NCBI RefSeq assembly: GCF_017875645.1
Contig: NZ_JAGGMR010000001.1
Span: 2,170,001 to 2,234,000 of the forward strand
Length of the DNA stretch: 64,000 nucleotides
Reading direction: 5' to 3'
DNA from: Nocardia goodfellowii
GTDB taxonomy: Bacteria; Actinomycetota; Actinomycetes; Mycobacteriales; Mycobacteriaceae
Both the position numbers and the translations under genes were made by a program. The notes under the pieces are model-generated. The model ran no database searches and had not been told where the DNA came from. It saw nothing but the letters and a program-made list of their open reading frames with translations. Shown one piece after another: positions 35,598 through 44,947 of this stretch (position 1 is its first letter; every line of letters starts with the position of its first letter).

Positions 35598-37061
35598 TTA
35601 GGACTTCGGATTTGACCGGGGATGGTGTTGATCTCGATAGGTTTCGAGTAGGCGCAGCCACACTTCGCTGATGGTGGGGAAAGCGGGTACGGCGTGCCAG
35701 AGGCGGTCCAGGGGGACTTCGCCGGTGATGGCGATGGTGGCTGAATGCAGCAGTTCGGCGACGTTCGCTCCGGCGAAGGTGGCGCCGACGATGATGCGGC
35801 GTTCGGGGTCGATGAGGACGCGGGCCTGGCCGCGGTAGTTCGGGTCGTGCTGTTGGGCTCCGGCGACCCAGCCGATCTCGTAGTCGACTACGTCGACCTT
35901 GCGGCCGGCTCGGGCCGCGTCGTCGGTGGTCAGGCCGACGGCGGCGATCTCGGGGTCGGTGAACACGACCTGCGGGACGGCGCGGAGATCGGCTGTGCCG
36001 GTGTGGCGGCCCCACGGCGCTGTGTCCAGGGTGCGGCCCGCGGCGCGCTCGGCGATGACCGCGCCCGCGATTCGGGCCTGATATTTGCCCTGATGGGTAA
36101 GGAGCGCACGGTGATTGACGTCTCCGGCGGCATACAGCCATTCGCCTTCGACGGCGGTCACAGTGAAGCTGTCGTCGGTGGTGAGCCAGTCGCCGGAGGC
36201 CAAACCGATTGTCTCCATGCCGATGTCGTCGGTGCGGGGCGCGCGTCCGGTCGCGAAGAGCACTTCGTCTACGACGATCCGGGTGCCGTCCCGCAGCGTC
36301 AGGTGGACGGGGCCGCCCGCTCGCTCGGCGGTCGTGATGCCCGAATCGAATCGCAGGTCGACGCCGGCGGTTCGGAGCCGGTCGGCGACCAGTTCGGCGG
36401 CGAAGGATTCGACGCGGCCGAGCAGGCGTGCGTCCCGCGCGATGAGGGTGACCTCGGCGCCGAGTGCTCGCCAGGCCGTGGCCATTTCGACGGCGACCAC
36501 GCCCGCGCCCAGGATGGCGAGCCGGCGCGGCACCTCCTGGGCGCTGGTGGCTTCGCGGCTGGTCCACGGTCGCAGTTCGTCCAGTCCCGGCAGTGGCGGC
36601 AGGGCGGCCCGGGTGCCGGTGCAGACGGCGACGGCGTGCCGGGCTTGCAATCGCACGGTCTCGCCGTCGGGTGTCCGGACCGTGACCTGCTTGACTCCGT
36701 CGAGTCGACCGTGGCCGCGCACCAGCGTGATGCCGGCGGAGTCGAGCCAGTCGACCTGTCCCTTGTCGTTCCAGTCGTTCACCGTGTGGTTGCGGTGCTT
36801 CAGGACCGCGGTGGCGTCGAGTGGTCCGGTGACGGCCTGCTCGACACCGGGAAAACGCACGGCCTCCCCGTACAGCAGGGCGGGCCGCAACAGCGCTTTA
36901 CTGGGTTCGCATGCCCAGTAGGAACATTCGCCGCCCACCAATTCGGATTCGACGATGACGGTACTGAGCCCGGCGGCGCTGGTGCGGTCGGCGACATTCT
37001 CGCCGACCGGTCCGGCCCCGACGACGATGACGTCGTAGGTGTGGTTATTCACATCAGACAT
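35598..37061 (-). CDS. FAD-dependent pyridine nucleotide-disulfide oxidoreductase
   Basis: A 487-residue flavoprotein of the lipoamide dehydrogenase/mercuric reductase group. FAD site VIVVGAGPVGENVADR; redox-active disulfide in GGECSYWACEPSK (CxxxxC); NAD(P) site LAILGAGVVAVEMATAWRAL; FAD block LYAAGDVNHRALLTHQGKYQ; C-terminal dimerisation domain. The usual catalytic His-x-His-Pro-Thr near the C-terminus reads HAVPAFPTISEVWLRLLE, so the second His is replaced. Substrate is not lipoamide by context, as no dehydrogenase-complex genes are near. Confidence 0.88.
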   Translation of the reverse strand: MSDVNNHTYDVIVVGAGPVGENVADRTSAAGLSTVIVESELVGGECSYWACEPSKALLRPALLYGEAVRFPGVEQAVTGPLDATAVLKHRNHTVNDWNDKGQVDWLDSAGITLVRGHGRLDGVKQVTVRTPDGETVRLQARHAVAVCTGTRAALPPLPGLDELRPWTSREATSAQEVPRRLAILGAGVVAVEMATAWRALGAEVTLIARDARLLGRVESFAAELVADRLRTAGVDLRFDSGITTAERAGGPVHLTLRDGTRIVVDEVLFATGRAPRTDDIGMETIGLASGDWLTTDDSFTVTAVEGEWLYAAGDVNHRALLTHQGKYQARIAGAVIAERAAGRTLDTAPWGRHTGTADLRAVPQVVFTDPEIAAVGLTTDDAARAGRKVDVVDYEIGWVAGAQQHDPNYRGQARVLIDPERRIIVGATFAGANVAELLHSATIAITGEVPLDRLWHAVPAFPTISEVWLRLLETYRDQHHPRSNPKS

Positions 37062-37123
37062 GATGGGCCTTCGGGATCGAGCGCTCGGCGGCCGGGGCGG
37101 GGAAGGCTCGATAGACTCCGTGG

Positions 37124-37495
37124 GTGAGTGAACTCGAGCAGGAGCCGGCCGCGCCTACGTTCCGGGTGGAGCATCGGATGGTCGGCGATGCCGCTGTGGT
37201 CGCGGTCTACGGTGAGATCGATGGGGAGACGGCGGAGCTGCTGGCGGCGGCGGTGCGGGAGGGTTTGCAGCGCACCCGGGTTCCGTTCTGTGTCCTCGAT
37301 CTGACCGATGTCGACTATCTCGGCGGCGCGGGTTTGAAGGCGCTCGCCGCGTCCAATGGGGAGGCCGAAAACCGCCGGGAGCCACTGCGTGTCGTCGTCG
37401 ACTCGAACCGGCCGGTGATCCGCCCCATCGAGATCACGGGTCTCGAGGAGGTTTTGGCGCTGTATCACAGCGTCGAGGAAGCTTTGGCCGGTTAA
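37124..37495 (+). CDS. STAS-domain protein (anti-sigma factor antagonist type) without the phospho-Ser
   Basis: A 123-residue single STAS domain: VAVYGEIDGETAELLAAAV, FCVLDLTDVDYLGGAGLKAL and a C-terminal helix. In SpoIIAA/RsbV proteins the segment is DSxG with the Ser phosphorylated; here the Asp and Ser are both Gly (YLGGAGL). Regulation by phosphorylation is therefore unlikely. GTG start at 37124. It converges on an RsbW-like ATPase gene with a 4-base overlap. Confidence 0.88.
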   Translation: MSELEQEPAAPTFRVEHRMVGDAAVVAVYGEIDGETAELLAAAVREGLQRTRVPFCVLDLTDVDYLGGAGLKALAASNGEAENRREPLRVVVDSNRPVIRPIEITGLEEVLALYHSVEEALAG

Positions 37496-37923
37496 GGGGC
37501 GGCGGTCACCGGGGGGAGGTGCGGGCGATCGAGCGGTAGCTCCGCCCACACCGTCTTGAACCTGACGTAACGGCTGACACCCCAGGAGCTGGCCAGGCGG
37601 TCGATGACGAGCAGTCCGCGCCCGCCGTCCACATCCGGGGTGCGCAGGCGTGGTTCGCCGGGCCCGCTGTCGTCGACCTCGACCCGCAGCCGCGCGGGGT
37701 CGGCTCGCACGGTGAGCCGGCAACGCCACGGCGCACTGCCGTGTTCCAGGGCGTTGGCGACCATTTCGTCGACCACCAGCACCGCGTCCTCCACCAGCAC
37801 GCCCGTGTCGGGGGCGAGCAGCGTACGCACAGCATCCCGGATCTGCCATTGCGCTGTCGTCTCGAGGTCGAACTCAGGTCCGTGTTCCTCGTGGCCCGAT
37901 AGCGCCCACAGCGGTCTCCCCAT
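37492..37923 (-). CDS. RsbW-like ATP-binding (HATPase) protein
   Basis: A 143-residue GHKL-type ATPase, the anti-sigma/serine kinase fold: VDEMVANALEHGS (N-box), EVDDSGPGEP (G1) and GGRGLLVIDRLASSWGV (G2). ATG 37923 is chosen because GGAGG lies 8 bases upstream; an in-frame GTG at 37938 has none. Likely a partner-switching regulator, with the convergent STAS protein as a natural candidate partner. No sigma factor gene is nearby. Confidence 0.88.
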   Translation of the reverse strand: MGRPLWALSGHEEHGPEFDLETTAQWQIRDAVRTLLAPDTGVLVEDAVLVVDEMVANALEHGSAPWRCRLTVRADPARLRVEVDDSGPGEPRLRTPDVDGGRGLLVIDRLASSWGVSRYVRFKTVWAELPLDRPHLPPVTAAP

Positions 37924-38024
37924 TGCATAAACCTCCACTCGCCGCAGGCCGAAGATAACGCCTGGCTACCCATGATGGTGCCGGGGAAACTTGTGGCACT
38001 CACCGGGGCGGTGCACAGGTCTCT

Positions 38025-38654
38025 TCACTCGCTCAGATGACGGATGATGCGCTGCACGTGCTCGGTATACCTGCGCTGGAATTCCGGCGAGGTCGGGTCC
38101 AAACCCGTGACGCGACGCACAACCTGCGGCAGCACGGTGGGGACCATCGCCGCGCCCATGACAACCAGCAAGAAGACACCGGGATCGATGTCGGCGGGAA
38201 ATTGTCCCTCCGCTTGGCGGCGGCGCAGATCGGAGAGGTCTTCGGGGTCGTACGCGGCGGGCGGCGCGCCGCCGGCTTCGGCGAGGCCCTCCCATGCCAG
38301 CAACCGGCTCATGCGTGAGTCGTCGAAGCCGTTGTGCAGATAGGCGGCGACCAGCTTGTCCAGGGGCAGATCGGGTGCCGCGAAGTCTCCCTCGGCCTGT
38401 AGCCACTGCTGTTGCAAGGCCTGATAGAGGCCGTCCTTGCCGCCGAAGTAATACGTGATGAGCTGCTTGTTCACGCCCGCCCGGTCGGCGATCTCCTGGA
38501 CCCGGGCGCCGGCGAAACCTTTGGCGGCGAACACATCCAGGGCCGCGGCGAGCAGTCGGCCTCGGGTGCGCTCGGCATCGCGCAGGCGTTCCGCCGAGCT
38601 GGGCATGCGCCGGGACCGGGGGCGGGTGCTGTCCTTCGACGTCTCGTCAGCCAT
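38025..38654 (-). CDS. TetR/AcrR-family transcriptional regulator
   Basis: A 209-residue regulator. N-terminal HTH: RGRLLAAALDVFAAKGFAGA followed by RVQEIADRAGVNKQLITYYF; C-terminal ligand-binding domain with a dimer helix near the end. Divergent from a flavin monooxygenase gene; a perfect inverted repeat lies between the two at 38686-38705. It most likely represses both. The ATG at 38654 is used because the HTH then begins at the usual distance. Confidence 0.93.
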   Translation of the reverse strand: MADETSKDSTRPRSRRMPSSAERLRDAERTRGRLLAAALDVFAAKGFAGARVQEIADRAGVNKQLITYYFGGKDGLYQALQQQWLQAEGDFAAPDLPLDKLVAAYLHNGFDDSRMSRLLAWEGLAEAGGAPPAAYDPEDLSDLRRRQAEGQFPADIDPGVFLLVVMGAAMVPTVLPQVVRRVTGLDPTSPEFQRRYTEHVQRIIRHLSE

Positions 38655-38678
38655 AACAACCGGAAACTGTACTTGTGG

Positions 38679-38707
38679 TTGACACAATCATCCAAACGGA
38701 TGATTAT
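38679..38707 (+). promoter_or_regulatory. Promoter with embedded TetR-type operator for the flavin monooxygenase
   Basis: TTGACA (38679-38684), 17-base spacer, GATTAT (38702-38707). The operator AATCATCC-AAAC-GGATGATT (38686-38705) fills the spacer. The expected transcription start, about 7 bases after the -10, coincides with the ATG at 38714, so the message may be leaderless. Confidence 0.65.
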
Positions 38708-38713
38708 TGCGCC

Positions 38714-40024
38714 ATGTCGAATCGAACACCGAACACTGCACCGACCATCGCGATCGCCGGAGCGGGACTGAGCGGGCTGTGCCTGGCGCAGTCGCTCGTC
38801 ACCGCCGGGTTCGACGTGCGGGTCTACGAGCGGGACCCATCGCCGCACGCCCGCCGCCAGGGCTACCGCATCACCGCCGACGAGTACGGCATCGGCGCGT
38901 TGCGGCGCTGCCTGCCCCCGCATCTGTTCGAGCTGTACCTGGCCACCGCGGGCGACACCCGCGCGGGCGGCCACTTCCGCTTCCTCAATCAGCGCATGCA
39001 AGAAATCTTCAGCTTCGCCTTCGAGGGGGACCCGACCGGTGCGGATCTGACCAAACCGCGTCAATCCGACCGGCAAACGCTGCGCGCTCTGCTGCTCGAC
39101 GGACTCGAAGACCGGGTGCATTTCGGCAAGGCCGCCCGCCGAGTCGATGTCGACGCGGACGGTGCGACCCTGCATTTCGATGACGGCACTTCGGCCCGAG
39201 CGGATCTGGTAGTCGGGGCCGATGGCACGAATTCGCCACTACGCGAACAACTCTTGCCCGGCCACGCGCCCGAGCCCTCGGGTATGACGGCGATCTACGG
39301 GTGTTCCCCGCTGGTTTCAGGCGGCGAAACCCTCTTGCCTCCAGCGCTTCTCGACAGTGGTGTGCTTTCTGTGGGTGCTCCGGGGTCGGCGTTCTTCTGC
39401 ACCACGATGTCGTTCAAGGAAGCACCCGCCGCGGCGTTCGCCCGGCTCGCTCCCGCGCAGCGGCCACCCGTCGCGAACGACTACGTCATGTGGGCGATCA
39501 TTCTCCCTGACAGTGAGTTTCCCTCCGATGCGCAGCTCGGCAGCGCGGCCCTGTACCGCCGCGCCGCGGATGCGTCCCGTGATTTCCACCCGCTCCTTCG
39601 GCGCTTGGTCGAAGCCGCCGATATCGACTGCACACTGGCGGTTCCCCTGCGTGCCGGGATCCGGCCCACTCGCTGGTCCGTCTCCCGCGTCACGCTCATG
39701 GGCGACGCCGTCCACACCATGCCGCCGTTCGGCGCCCACGGCGGCAACACCGCGCTGCGCGACGCCGCTTTGCTCGGTGAAAAGTTGTGCACCGCAAGAG
39801 AAAACGGTGCTTCACTCGAATCGGCCGTCGAGGCCTATCAGCGGGAAATGCTCGCGTACTCTTTCGACGAAGTCGAAGCCGCGAAGAAGATGATGACACG
39901 TTTCACCACCCGCAACCCGATCCTGCGCTGGGGGATGACGCGCGTGGCGCCCTGGGTGCACTCGTTGCGCGGCAAGTCACTGGACCTCCGTGCTGATCGC
40001 CCGGTGCGCACCGGCGCGGATTAG
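38714..40024 (+). CDS. FAD-dependent monooxygenase (TetX/PHBH-like group)
   Basis: A 436-residue class A flavin monooxygenase: FAD-binding IAIAGAGLSGLCLAQSLVTA, ADLVVGADGTNSPLREQLL (DG motif) and VTLMGDAVHTMPPFGAHGGN (GD motif), then a helical C-terminus. Controlled, on position, by the divergent TetR regulator. It could hydroxylate an aromatic compound or inactivate an antibiotic; sequence alone does not tell. Upstream in-frame codons exist but the promoter described at 38679 favours ATG 38714. Confidence 0.88.
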   Translation: MSNRTPNTAPTIAIAGAGLSGLCLAQSLVTAGFDVRVYERDPSPHARRQGYRITADEYGIGALRRCLPPHLFELYLATAGDTRAGGHFRFLNQRMQEIFSFAFEGDPTGADLTKPRQSDRQTLRALLLDGLEDRVHFGKAARRVDVDADGATLHFDDGTSARADLVVGADGTNSPLREQLLPGHAPEPSGMTAIYGCSPLVSGGETLLPPALLDSGVLSVGAPGSAFFCTTMSFKEAPAAAFARLAPAQRPPVANDYVMWAIILPDSEFPSDAQLGSAALYRRAADASRDFHPLLRRLVEAADIDCTLAVPLRAGIRPTRWSVSRVTLMGDAVHTMPPFGAHGGNTALRDAALLGEKLCTARENGASLESAVEAYQREMLAYSFDEVEAAKKMMTRFTTRNPILRWGMTRVAPWVHSLRGKSLDLRADRPVRTGAD

Positions 40025-40058
40025 GCTGAATCATCTATGTGACCGACAGGAGGCCGCG

Positions 40059-40724
40059 GTGCCCGAGACGACGGTGGCCGGAGTGCTGGCCGAACTGGCC
40101 GCGCTGGAGGATCCGAAGATCCGCGCGGTGAACGAGAAGCACGGTGATGATCACGGCGTGAACCTCGGCCAGTTGCGAGCGGTCGCGAAGCGGTTGAAGA
40201 CGCAGCAGGATCTCGCCCGTCAGCTATGGGCGACGGGGGACACCGCGGCCCGACTGCTGGCCACATTGATCTGCCGTCCGAAGGCTTTCGAGCGGGACGA
40301 GCTGGACGCGATGATCCGGGCGGCGGACACGCCCAAGGTGCACGACTGGCTGGTGAACTACGTGGTCAAGAAAAGCCCGCACGCCGAGAAACTGCGCGTG
40401 GCCTGGCTCGCCGATCCGGAACCGGTGGTGGCGAGCGCCGGCTGGGCGCTGACGACCGAACGCGTGGCGAAGCGACCCGAGGAACTTGATCTGGACGGCC
40501 TGCTCGACGTCATCGAGGCGGAGATGAAAGACGCTCCGGATCGCCTGCAATGGGCGATGAACCACTGCCTGGCGCAGATCGGGATCTCGCATCCCGGCTA
40601 CCGTGCCCGTGCCGTCGAGATCGGGGAGCGGCTCGAGGTGCTGAAGGACTACCCGACGCCGCCGAACTGTACGTCTCCGTTCGCCCCGGTCTGGATCGCC
40701 GAGATGGTCCGCCGACAGGGCTGA
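40059..40724 (+). CDS. AlkD-like DNA alkylation repair family protein
   Basis: A 221-residue all-helical HEAT-like-repeat protein: AVNEKHGDDHGVNLGQLRAV, HDWLVNYVVKKSPHAEKLRV, ERVAKRPEELDLDGLLDVIE. Short members of this family are related to AlkD glycosylases for 3-methyladenine and 7-methylguanine, though DNA glycosylase activity is not shown for all. GTG 40059 has a perfect AGGAGG 5 bases upstream. Confidence 0.8.
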   Translation: MPETTVAGVLAELAALEDPKIRAVNEKHGDDHGVNLGQLRAVAKRLKTQQDLARQLWATGDTAARLLATLICRPKAFERDELDAMIRAADTPKVHDWLVNYVVKKSPHAEKLRVAWLADPEPVVASAGWALTTERVAKRPEELDLDGLLDVIEAEMKDAPDRLQWAMNHCLAQIGISHPGYRARAVEIGERLEVLKDYPTPPNCTSPFAPVWIAEMVRRQG

Positions 40725-40823
40725 CCCATTCAGTTACTCCTTGGCTAATTAGCGCTTCTGCGGCAAGGTGGGTACCGGAGCTCGGCCTGGCCAGTACTTC
40801 GACTGTTTCGGAAGAGGAGTCAC

Positions 40824-42590
40824 ATGTACTACAGCAGTGGCAACTACGAGGCTTTCGCGAGACCGCGCAAACCCGAGGGGGTCGACGACAAGACGGCCTG
40901 GTTCGTGGGGGCCGGCCTGGCCTCGATGTCGGGGGCGGCGTTCCTGATCCGGGACGGTCGGATGTCCGGTGACAAGATCACCATCTTCGAAGAGCTGAAA
41001 CTGCCGGGCGGGGCGCTCGACGGGATCAAAGAGCCGGAGAAAGGGTTCGTGATCCGGGGCGGGCGCGAGATGGAGAACCATTTCGAGTGCCTGTGGGATC
41101 TCTTCCGCTCGATTCCCTCGATGGAGATCGACGACGCCAGCGTGCTCGACGAGTTCTATTGGCTGAACAAGGACGACCCCAACTTCTCCCTGCAGCGCGC
41201 CACCGTGAATCGCGGGCAGGACGCGCACACCGACGGCCTGTTCACCCTCGGCGACCGGGGCCAGAAGGACATCGTCAAGGTGTTCCTGGCCAGTCGCGAG
41301 GAGATGGAGAACAAGCGGATCGACGAGGTGTTCTCGAAAGACTTCCTGGAGAGCAACTTCTGGATGTACTGGCGCACAATGTTCGCCTTCGAGGAGTGGC
41401 ACAGCGCGCTGGAGATGAAGCTGTATCTACACCGGTTCATCCACCACATCGGCGGCCTACCGGATTTCTCGGCGCTCAAATTCACCAAATACAACCAGTA
41501 CGAATCGCTGGTGCTGCCGCTGTATCGCTGGCTGCTCGACCAGGGCGTCACGTTCAGATTCGACACGACGGTCACCGATGTCGACTTCGACCTGAGCGCC
41601 GGACGCAAGCGGGCGACGCGCCTGCACTGGGTCTCCGAGGGTGTCGAGGGCGGGGTCGATCTGGGCGCGGATGATCTGCTGTTCATCACCATCGGCTCGC
41701 TGACCGAGAATTCCGACGAAGGTGATCACCACACTCCGGCCCGGCTGAATGAAGGCCCCGCGCCCGCCTGGGATCTGTGGAGGCGAATCGCGCCCAAGGA
41801 TAAGGCTTTCGGCCGTCCGGAGGTCTTCGCCGGGGATATCGCCAAGACCAAGTGGGAGTCGGCGACCGTCACGACGCTCGACGAGCGCATACCGCGCTAT
41901 ATCCAGAAGATCTGCAAACGCGACCCGTTCAGCGGCAAGGTCGTCACCGGTGGCATCGTGACCGTCCGGGACTCGAAATGGCTGATGAGCTGGACGGTCA
42001 ATCGGCAGCCGCATTTCAAACAGCAGCCCGAGGATCAGATCGTGGTGTGGGTGTATTCGCTGTTCGTGGACGTGCCCGGTGACTTCGTGAAAAAGCCGAT
42101 GCAGGAATGCACCGGCGCGGAGATCACGCAGGAGTGGCTGTACCACCTGGGGGTTCCGGAGGCGGAGATTCCGGAGCTCGCCGCGAACGCCGCCAAGTGC
42201 GTGCCGTGCATGATGCCCTATATCACCGCGTTCTTCATGCCCCGCCAAGCCGGTGACCGGCCGGACGTGGTGCCCAAGGGTGCGACGAACTTCGCGTTCA
42301 TCGGTCAGTTCGCCGAGACCACCCGCGATTGCATCTTCACCACCGAATACTCCGTCCGCACCGGTATGGAGGCGGCTTACCAGCTGCTCGGTATCGAACG
42401 AGGGGTGCCGGAGGTCTTCAACTCGACCTATGACGTCCGCAAGCTACTGGCGGCGACCAGCAAGCTGCGCGACGGCAAGGAGATACGGCTGCCGGGACCG
42501 AGCGTGGTGCGCAAGAGGCTGCTGGCGAAGCTCGACTCCTCGGAGATCGGCGAGATGTTGAAGGAATACGACTTGATCGCGGAGGAGTAA
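40824..42590 (+). CDS. ohyA: Oleate hydratase
   Basis: A 588-residue FAD protein of the myosin-cross-reactive-antigen family. N-terminal MYYSSGNYEAFARPRKPEGV, FAD site FVGAGLASMSGAAFLIRDGR, then EELKLPGGALDG and GGREMENHFECLWDLF. It adds water to the cis-9 double bond of oleate to give 10-hydroxystearate, thought to detoxify host or environmental fatty acids. Length is close to known members. AAGAGGAG lies before the ATG. Confidence 0.96.
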   Translation: MYYSSGNYEAFARPRKPEGVDDKTAWFVGAGLASMSGAAFLIRDGRMSGDKITIFEELKLPGGALDGIKEPEKGFVIRGGREMENHFECLWDLFRSIPSMEIDDASVLDEFYWLNKDDPNFSLQRATVNRGQDAHTDGLFTLGDRGQKDIVKVFLASREEMENKRIDEVFSKDFLESNFWMYWRTMFAFEEWHSALEMKLYLHRFIHHIGGLPDFSALKFTKYNQYESLVLPLYRWLLDQGVTFRFDTTVTDVDFDLSAGRKRATRLHWVSEGVEGGVDLGADDLLFITIGSLTENSDEGDHHTPARLNEGPAPAWDLWRRIAPKDKAFGRPEVFAGDIAKTKWESATVTTLDERIPRYIQKICKRDPFSGKVVTGGIVTVRDSKWLMSWTVNRQPHFKQQPEDQIVVWVYSLFVDVPGDFVKKPMQECTGAEITQEWLYHLGVPEAEIPELAANAAKCVPCMMPYITAFFMPRQAGDRPDVVPKGATNFAFIGQFAETTRDCIFTTEYSVRTGMEAAYQLLGIERGVPEVFNSTYDVRKLLAATSKLRDGKEIRLPGPSVVRKRLLAKLDSSEIGEMLKEYDLIAEE

Positions 42591-42658
42591 CTTCGTCCGA
42601 ACCGGGTCCGTCGAGTCTGCCGCCGCTGGTCGCGATCGTCGTGGCAGGCTCGAGCGGG

Positions 42659-44908
42659 TTAACCGAGGGCGGTGGTGGTGAACACAGCGCTGGTGCTGTC
42701 CTGGCGGAGGTAGACGTCGTCGGGCTGGGTTCCGTAGGGCTCGATGCCCGAGACAGGGAGATAGTTGTAGTCGACCACGGTGAGTTCGAGGGGCCCGGCG
42801 GGTGCGGTCAACTCCACCTCGAGGCCCTCGCCCGGCGGAGCATAGAACTGAATTCCCTTGGTGGGAACGGTGTTTACGTCGCGCCCAGCGACACGCAGGG
42901 AGTGCGGGACGGTGGAGTAGCGCAGGGCAATGCTGGGCGCGGCGCGTTGTGAATGCAATCGAAGGCGGAGGGTGCGTCGACCGGAATCGGCAGTGTCGGA
43001 GTCGATTTCGACTGTCGGCGGCGGCAGCGCCTGGGCTATGGCAGGGCCGCTCGCGACAGCGTCGGACCACAGTGCGGAGAAGCGGGGTTCGGGCGTGGTG
43101 TCGTCGACGAAGCGTTCGGTCCAGCGGTCCGGCATAACGCGCGAGAGCCAGCGGGCCTGGTTGCTGTCGGCGTCCAAGGCGTAGATGAGTTGCGAATTCA
43201 GCGGGTGCTGGTCATCGGAGCGATCGACGGCCAGACCGGCCGCGGTGAGTGCGGCGGCCAGCACCACCGCGGTGGCGGGGATGGTCCAGCCGCGCTCGGC
43301 CGGCCAGGTGTGCGTGAGGGTCAGCGTGAGCAGGCTGCCGAGCAGGATGATGGTGGGTGCGGTCAGGAAAGGGGCCGCGGTGATACCGGTTTGCAGCGCC
43401 GCCCACAGGCCGCCCAGGAATAGCGCGGCCGGAATCAGCGACAGCGTCAGTACCGGCAGACGCCAGCGGTCCGGGATTACGAAGGTGGCCGAAACGCCGA
43501 GCGCCGCAGCGACAGTCGGTATCACCAATACCTGGGCGGCGGCCGGTGCGGCCACGGCGAACACCGCCGATAACACGCTCAGACAGCACAGCAGACCCGC
43601 CGCGGTGGCACTGGAGCCGAGCCGACGCCGGGAGAGCGCGAACCATGCGGCCAGCACCCCGGCCGACAGCACGATGACCGCCGCGTAATAGAACTCCGGC
43701 CGATACGGGTCGACGAACAGCGGCTGATATTCAGGGCGAATGGTCTTGACGACTTCCCAGTGCCCGTACACGGCGGCCATGGCGATCGGGACGGCCACCA
43801 AAAGCAGAACGGCAGAGGCGATTACGCGTTTCAGGCTGGTTTCTCCGGCCTGCCGGACCCGCCAAATGACCCAGCCACCCGCCAGCACGCTGACCACGGC
43901 GAGCGCGATGATCACCCAGAGCGGCAGCACGACCAGCACCCCGAAGGGCAGGGCGAAGTAGGCGGGATTGTCGTCGGCGGTCGGAGCGGTGAGATCGCGG
44001 TCGCCGAGTTCGCGGGTCAGGGCGAGGGTGTTGTCTCCCATCTGCTGCAATGTCGCGAGCGGGACATGGGCCGGGTCGTCCAGCCGGTTGTGGTAGTAGG
44101 CGCTGCGACCGGCGTAGGCGAAGTCCAGCACCTGCGGACCGCCCGGCTCGAAGGACGTGAAATCGGTATTGCTGGAGGTCTGCGCACCGGCCAGCGCCGT
44201 GGACAGCGAGTCGGCGTTCGGGTGCGGGATGGTCGCGACCGCGCGGATCAGGCCGCCGTCGGGCCGGGTGGACCGCCACATGAACACCGGGCCGCCCGCG
44301 CCTCGCGCTTCGTGATTGATGATCACGTCACCGCGCAGCTCCGGGCTCGCGGCGACGAAGGCTTCGGCGCCGAGCAGGCCGACCTCCTCGGCATCGGTCA
44401 GGAGGGCCACCACGTCGTTGCGCAGGGTCGTGCCGCTCGAACGGAGCGCGCGCAGGGTTTCCAGCACGGCCGCGACCCCGACACCGTCGTCGTTCGCGCC
44501 CGGACTGGACGCGACCGAATCGTAGTGCGCGGCAAGGTAAATCGTTCCGGTGGAGTTGGTGCCGGGAAGTCGCGCGATGATGTTCTGCACCCGCCCCATA
44601 CCCAGGACATCACGCACGAGCGCACCGGGATAACGCCCGATGCCCGCCTGAATCTCGGTCTCTAGCCCAAGGTCTCGCAACCGGTCTACGAGATCATCAC
44701 GGACTCGGGCATGTTCGGCCGTGCCGACGGGGTGCGGCCGTTGCGCGATTGCCTCCACGACCCGGAAGGCGCGGCCCGCGCTGAACACCTCGGCGGGCGC
44801 CGACTCGGGCTCATGGCCATGCGGTTGCTGCTCCCAGGCGGTGGCGCCGATGACAGCCAGCAGGAACGCGAATGCCAGGAAACCGGAAAGCCGTTGTCCT
44901 ATCCGCAC
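42659..44908 (-). CDS. M28-family membrane-bound zinc peptidase
   Basis: A 749-residue protein. One N-terminal TM helix, then an M28 aminopeptidase domain with metal ligands in YLAAHYDSV, ANDDGVG, TDAEEVG, INHEARG and YYHNRLD. The C-terminal half holds about eight more TM helices (from ~320 to ~560) and a final extracytoplasmic beta domain. This layout is that of Fxna/ERMP1-like peptidases found in bacteria. It would cleave peptides outside the cytoplasmic membrane. Confidence 0.9.
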   Translation of the reverse strand: MRIGQRLSGFLAFAFLLAVIGATAWEQQPHGHEPESAPAEVFSAGRAFRVVEAIAQRPHPVGTAEHARVRDDLVDRLRDLGLETEIQAGIGRYPGALVRDVLGMGRVQNIIARLPGTNSTGTIYLAAHYDSVASSPGANDDGVGVAAVLETLRALRSSGTTLRNDVVALLTDAEEVGLLGAEAFVAASPELRGDVIINHEARGAGGPVFMWRSTRPDGGLIRAVATIPHPNADSLSTALAGAQTSSNTDFTSFEPGGPQVLDFAYAGRSAYYHNRLDDPAHVPLATLQQMGDNTLALTRELGDRDLTAPTADDNPAYFALPFGVLVVLPLWVIIALAVVSVLAGGWVIWRVRQAGETSLKRVIASAVLLLVAVPIAMAAVYGHWEVVKTIRPEYQPLFVDPYRPEFYYAAVIVLSAGVLAAWFALSRRRLGSSATAAGLLCCLSVLSAVFAVAAPAAAQVLVIPTVAAALGVSATFVIPDRWRLPVLTLSLIPAALFLGGLWAALQTGITAAPFLTAPTIILLGSLLTLTLTHTWPAERGWTIPATAVVLAAALTAAGLAVDRSDDQHPLNSQLIYALDADSNQARWLSRVMPDRWTERFVDDTTPEPRFSALWSDAVASGPAIAQALPPPTVEIDSDTADSGRRTLRLRLHSQRAAPSIALRYSTVPHSLRVAGRDVNTVPTKGIQFYAPPGEGLEVELTAPAGPLELTVVDYNYLPVSGIEPYGTQPDDVYLRQDSTSAVFTTTALG

Positions 44909-44947
44909 TCTCCCAGCGTATCCGCCCCGGCGGGCGCGCGGTCGATC

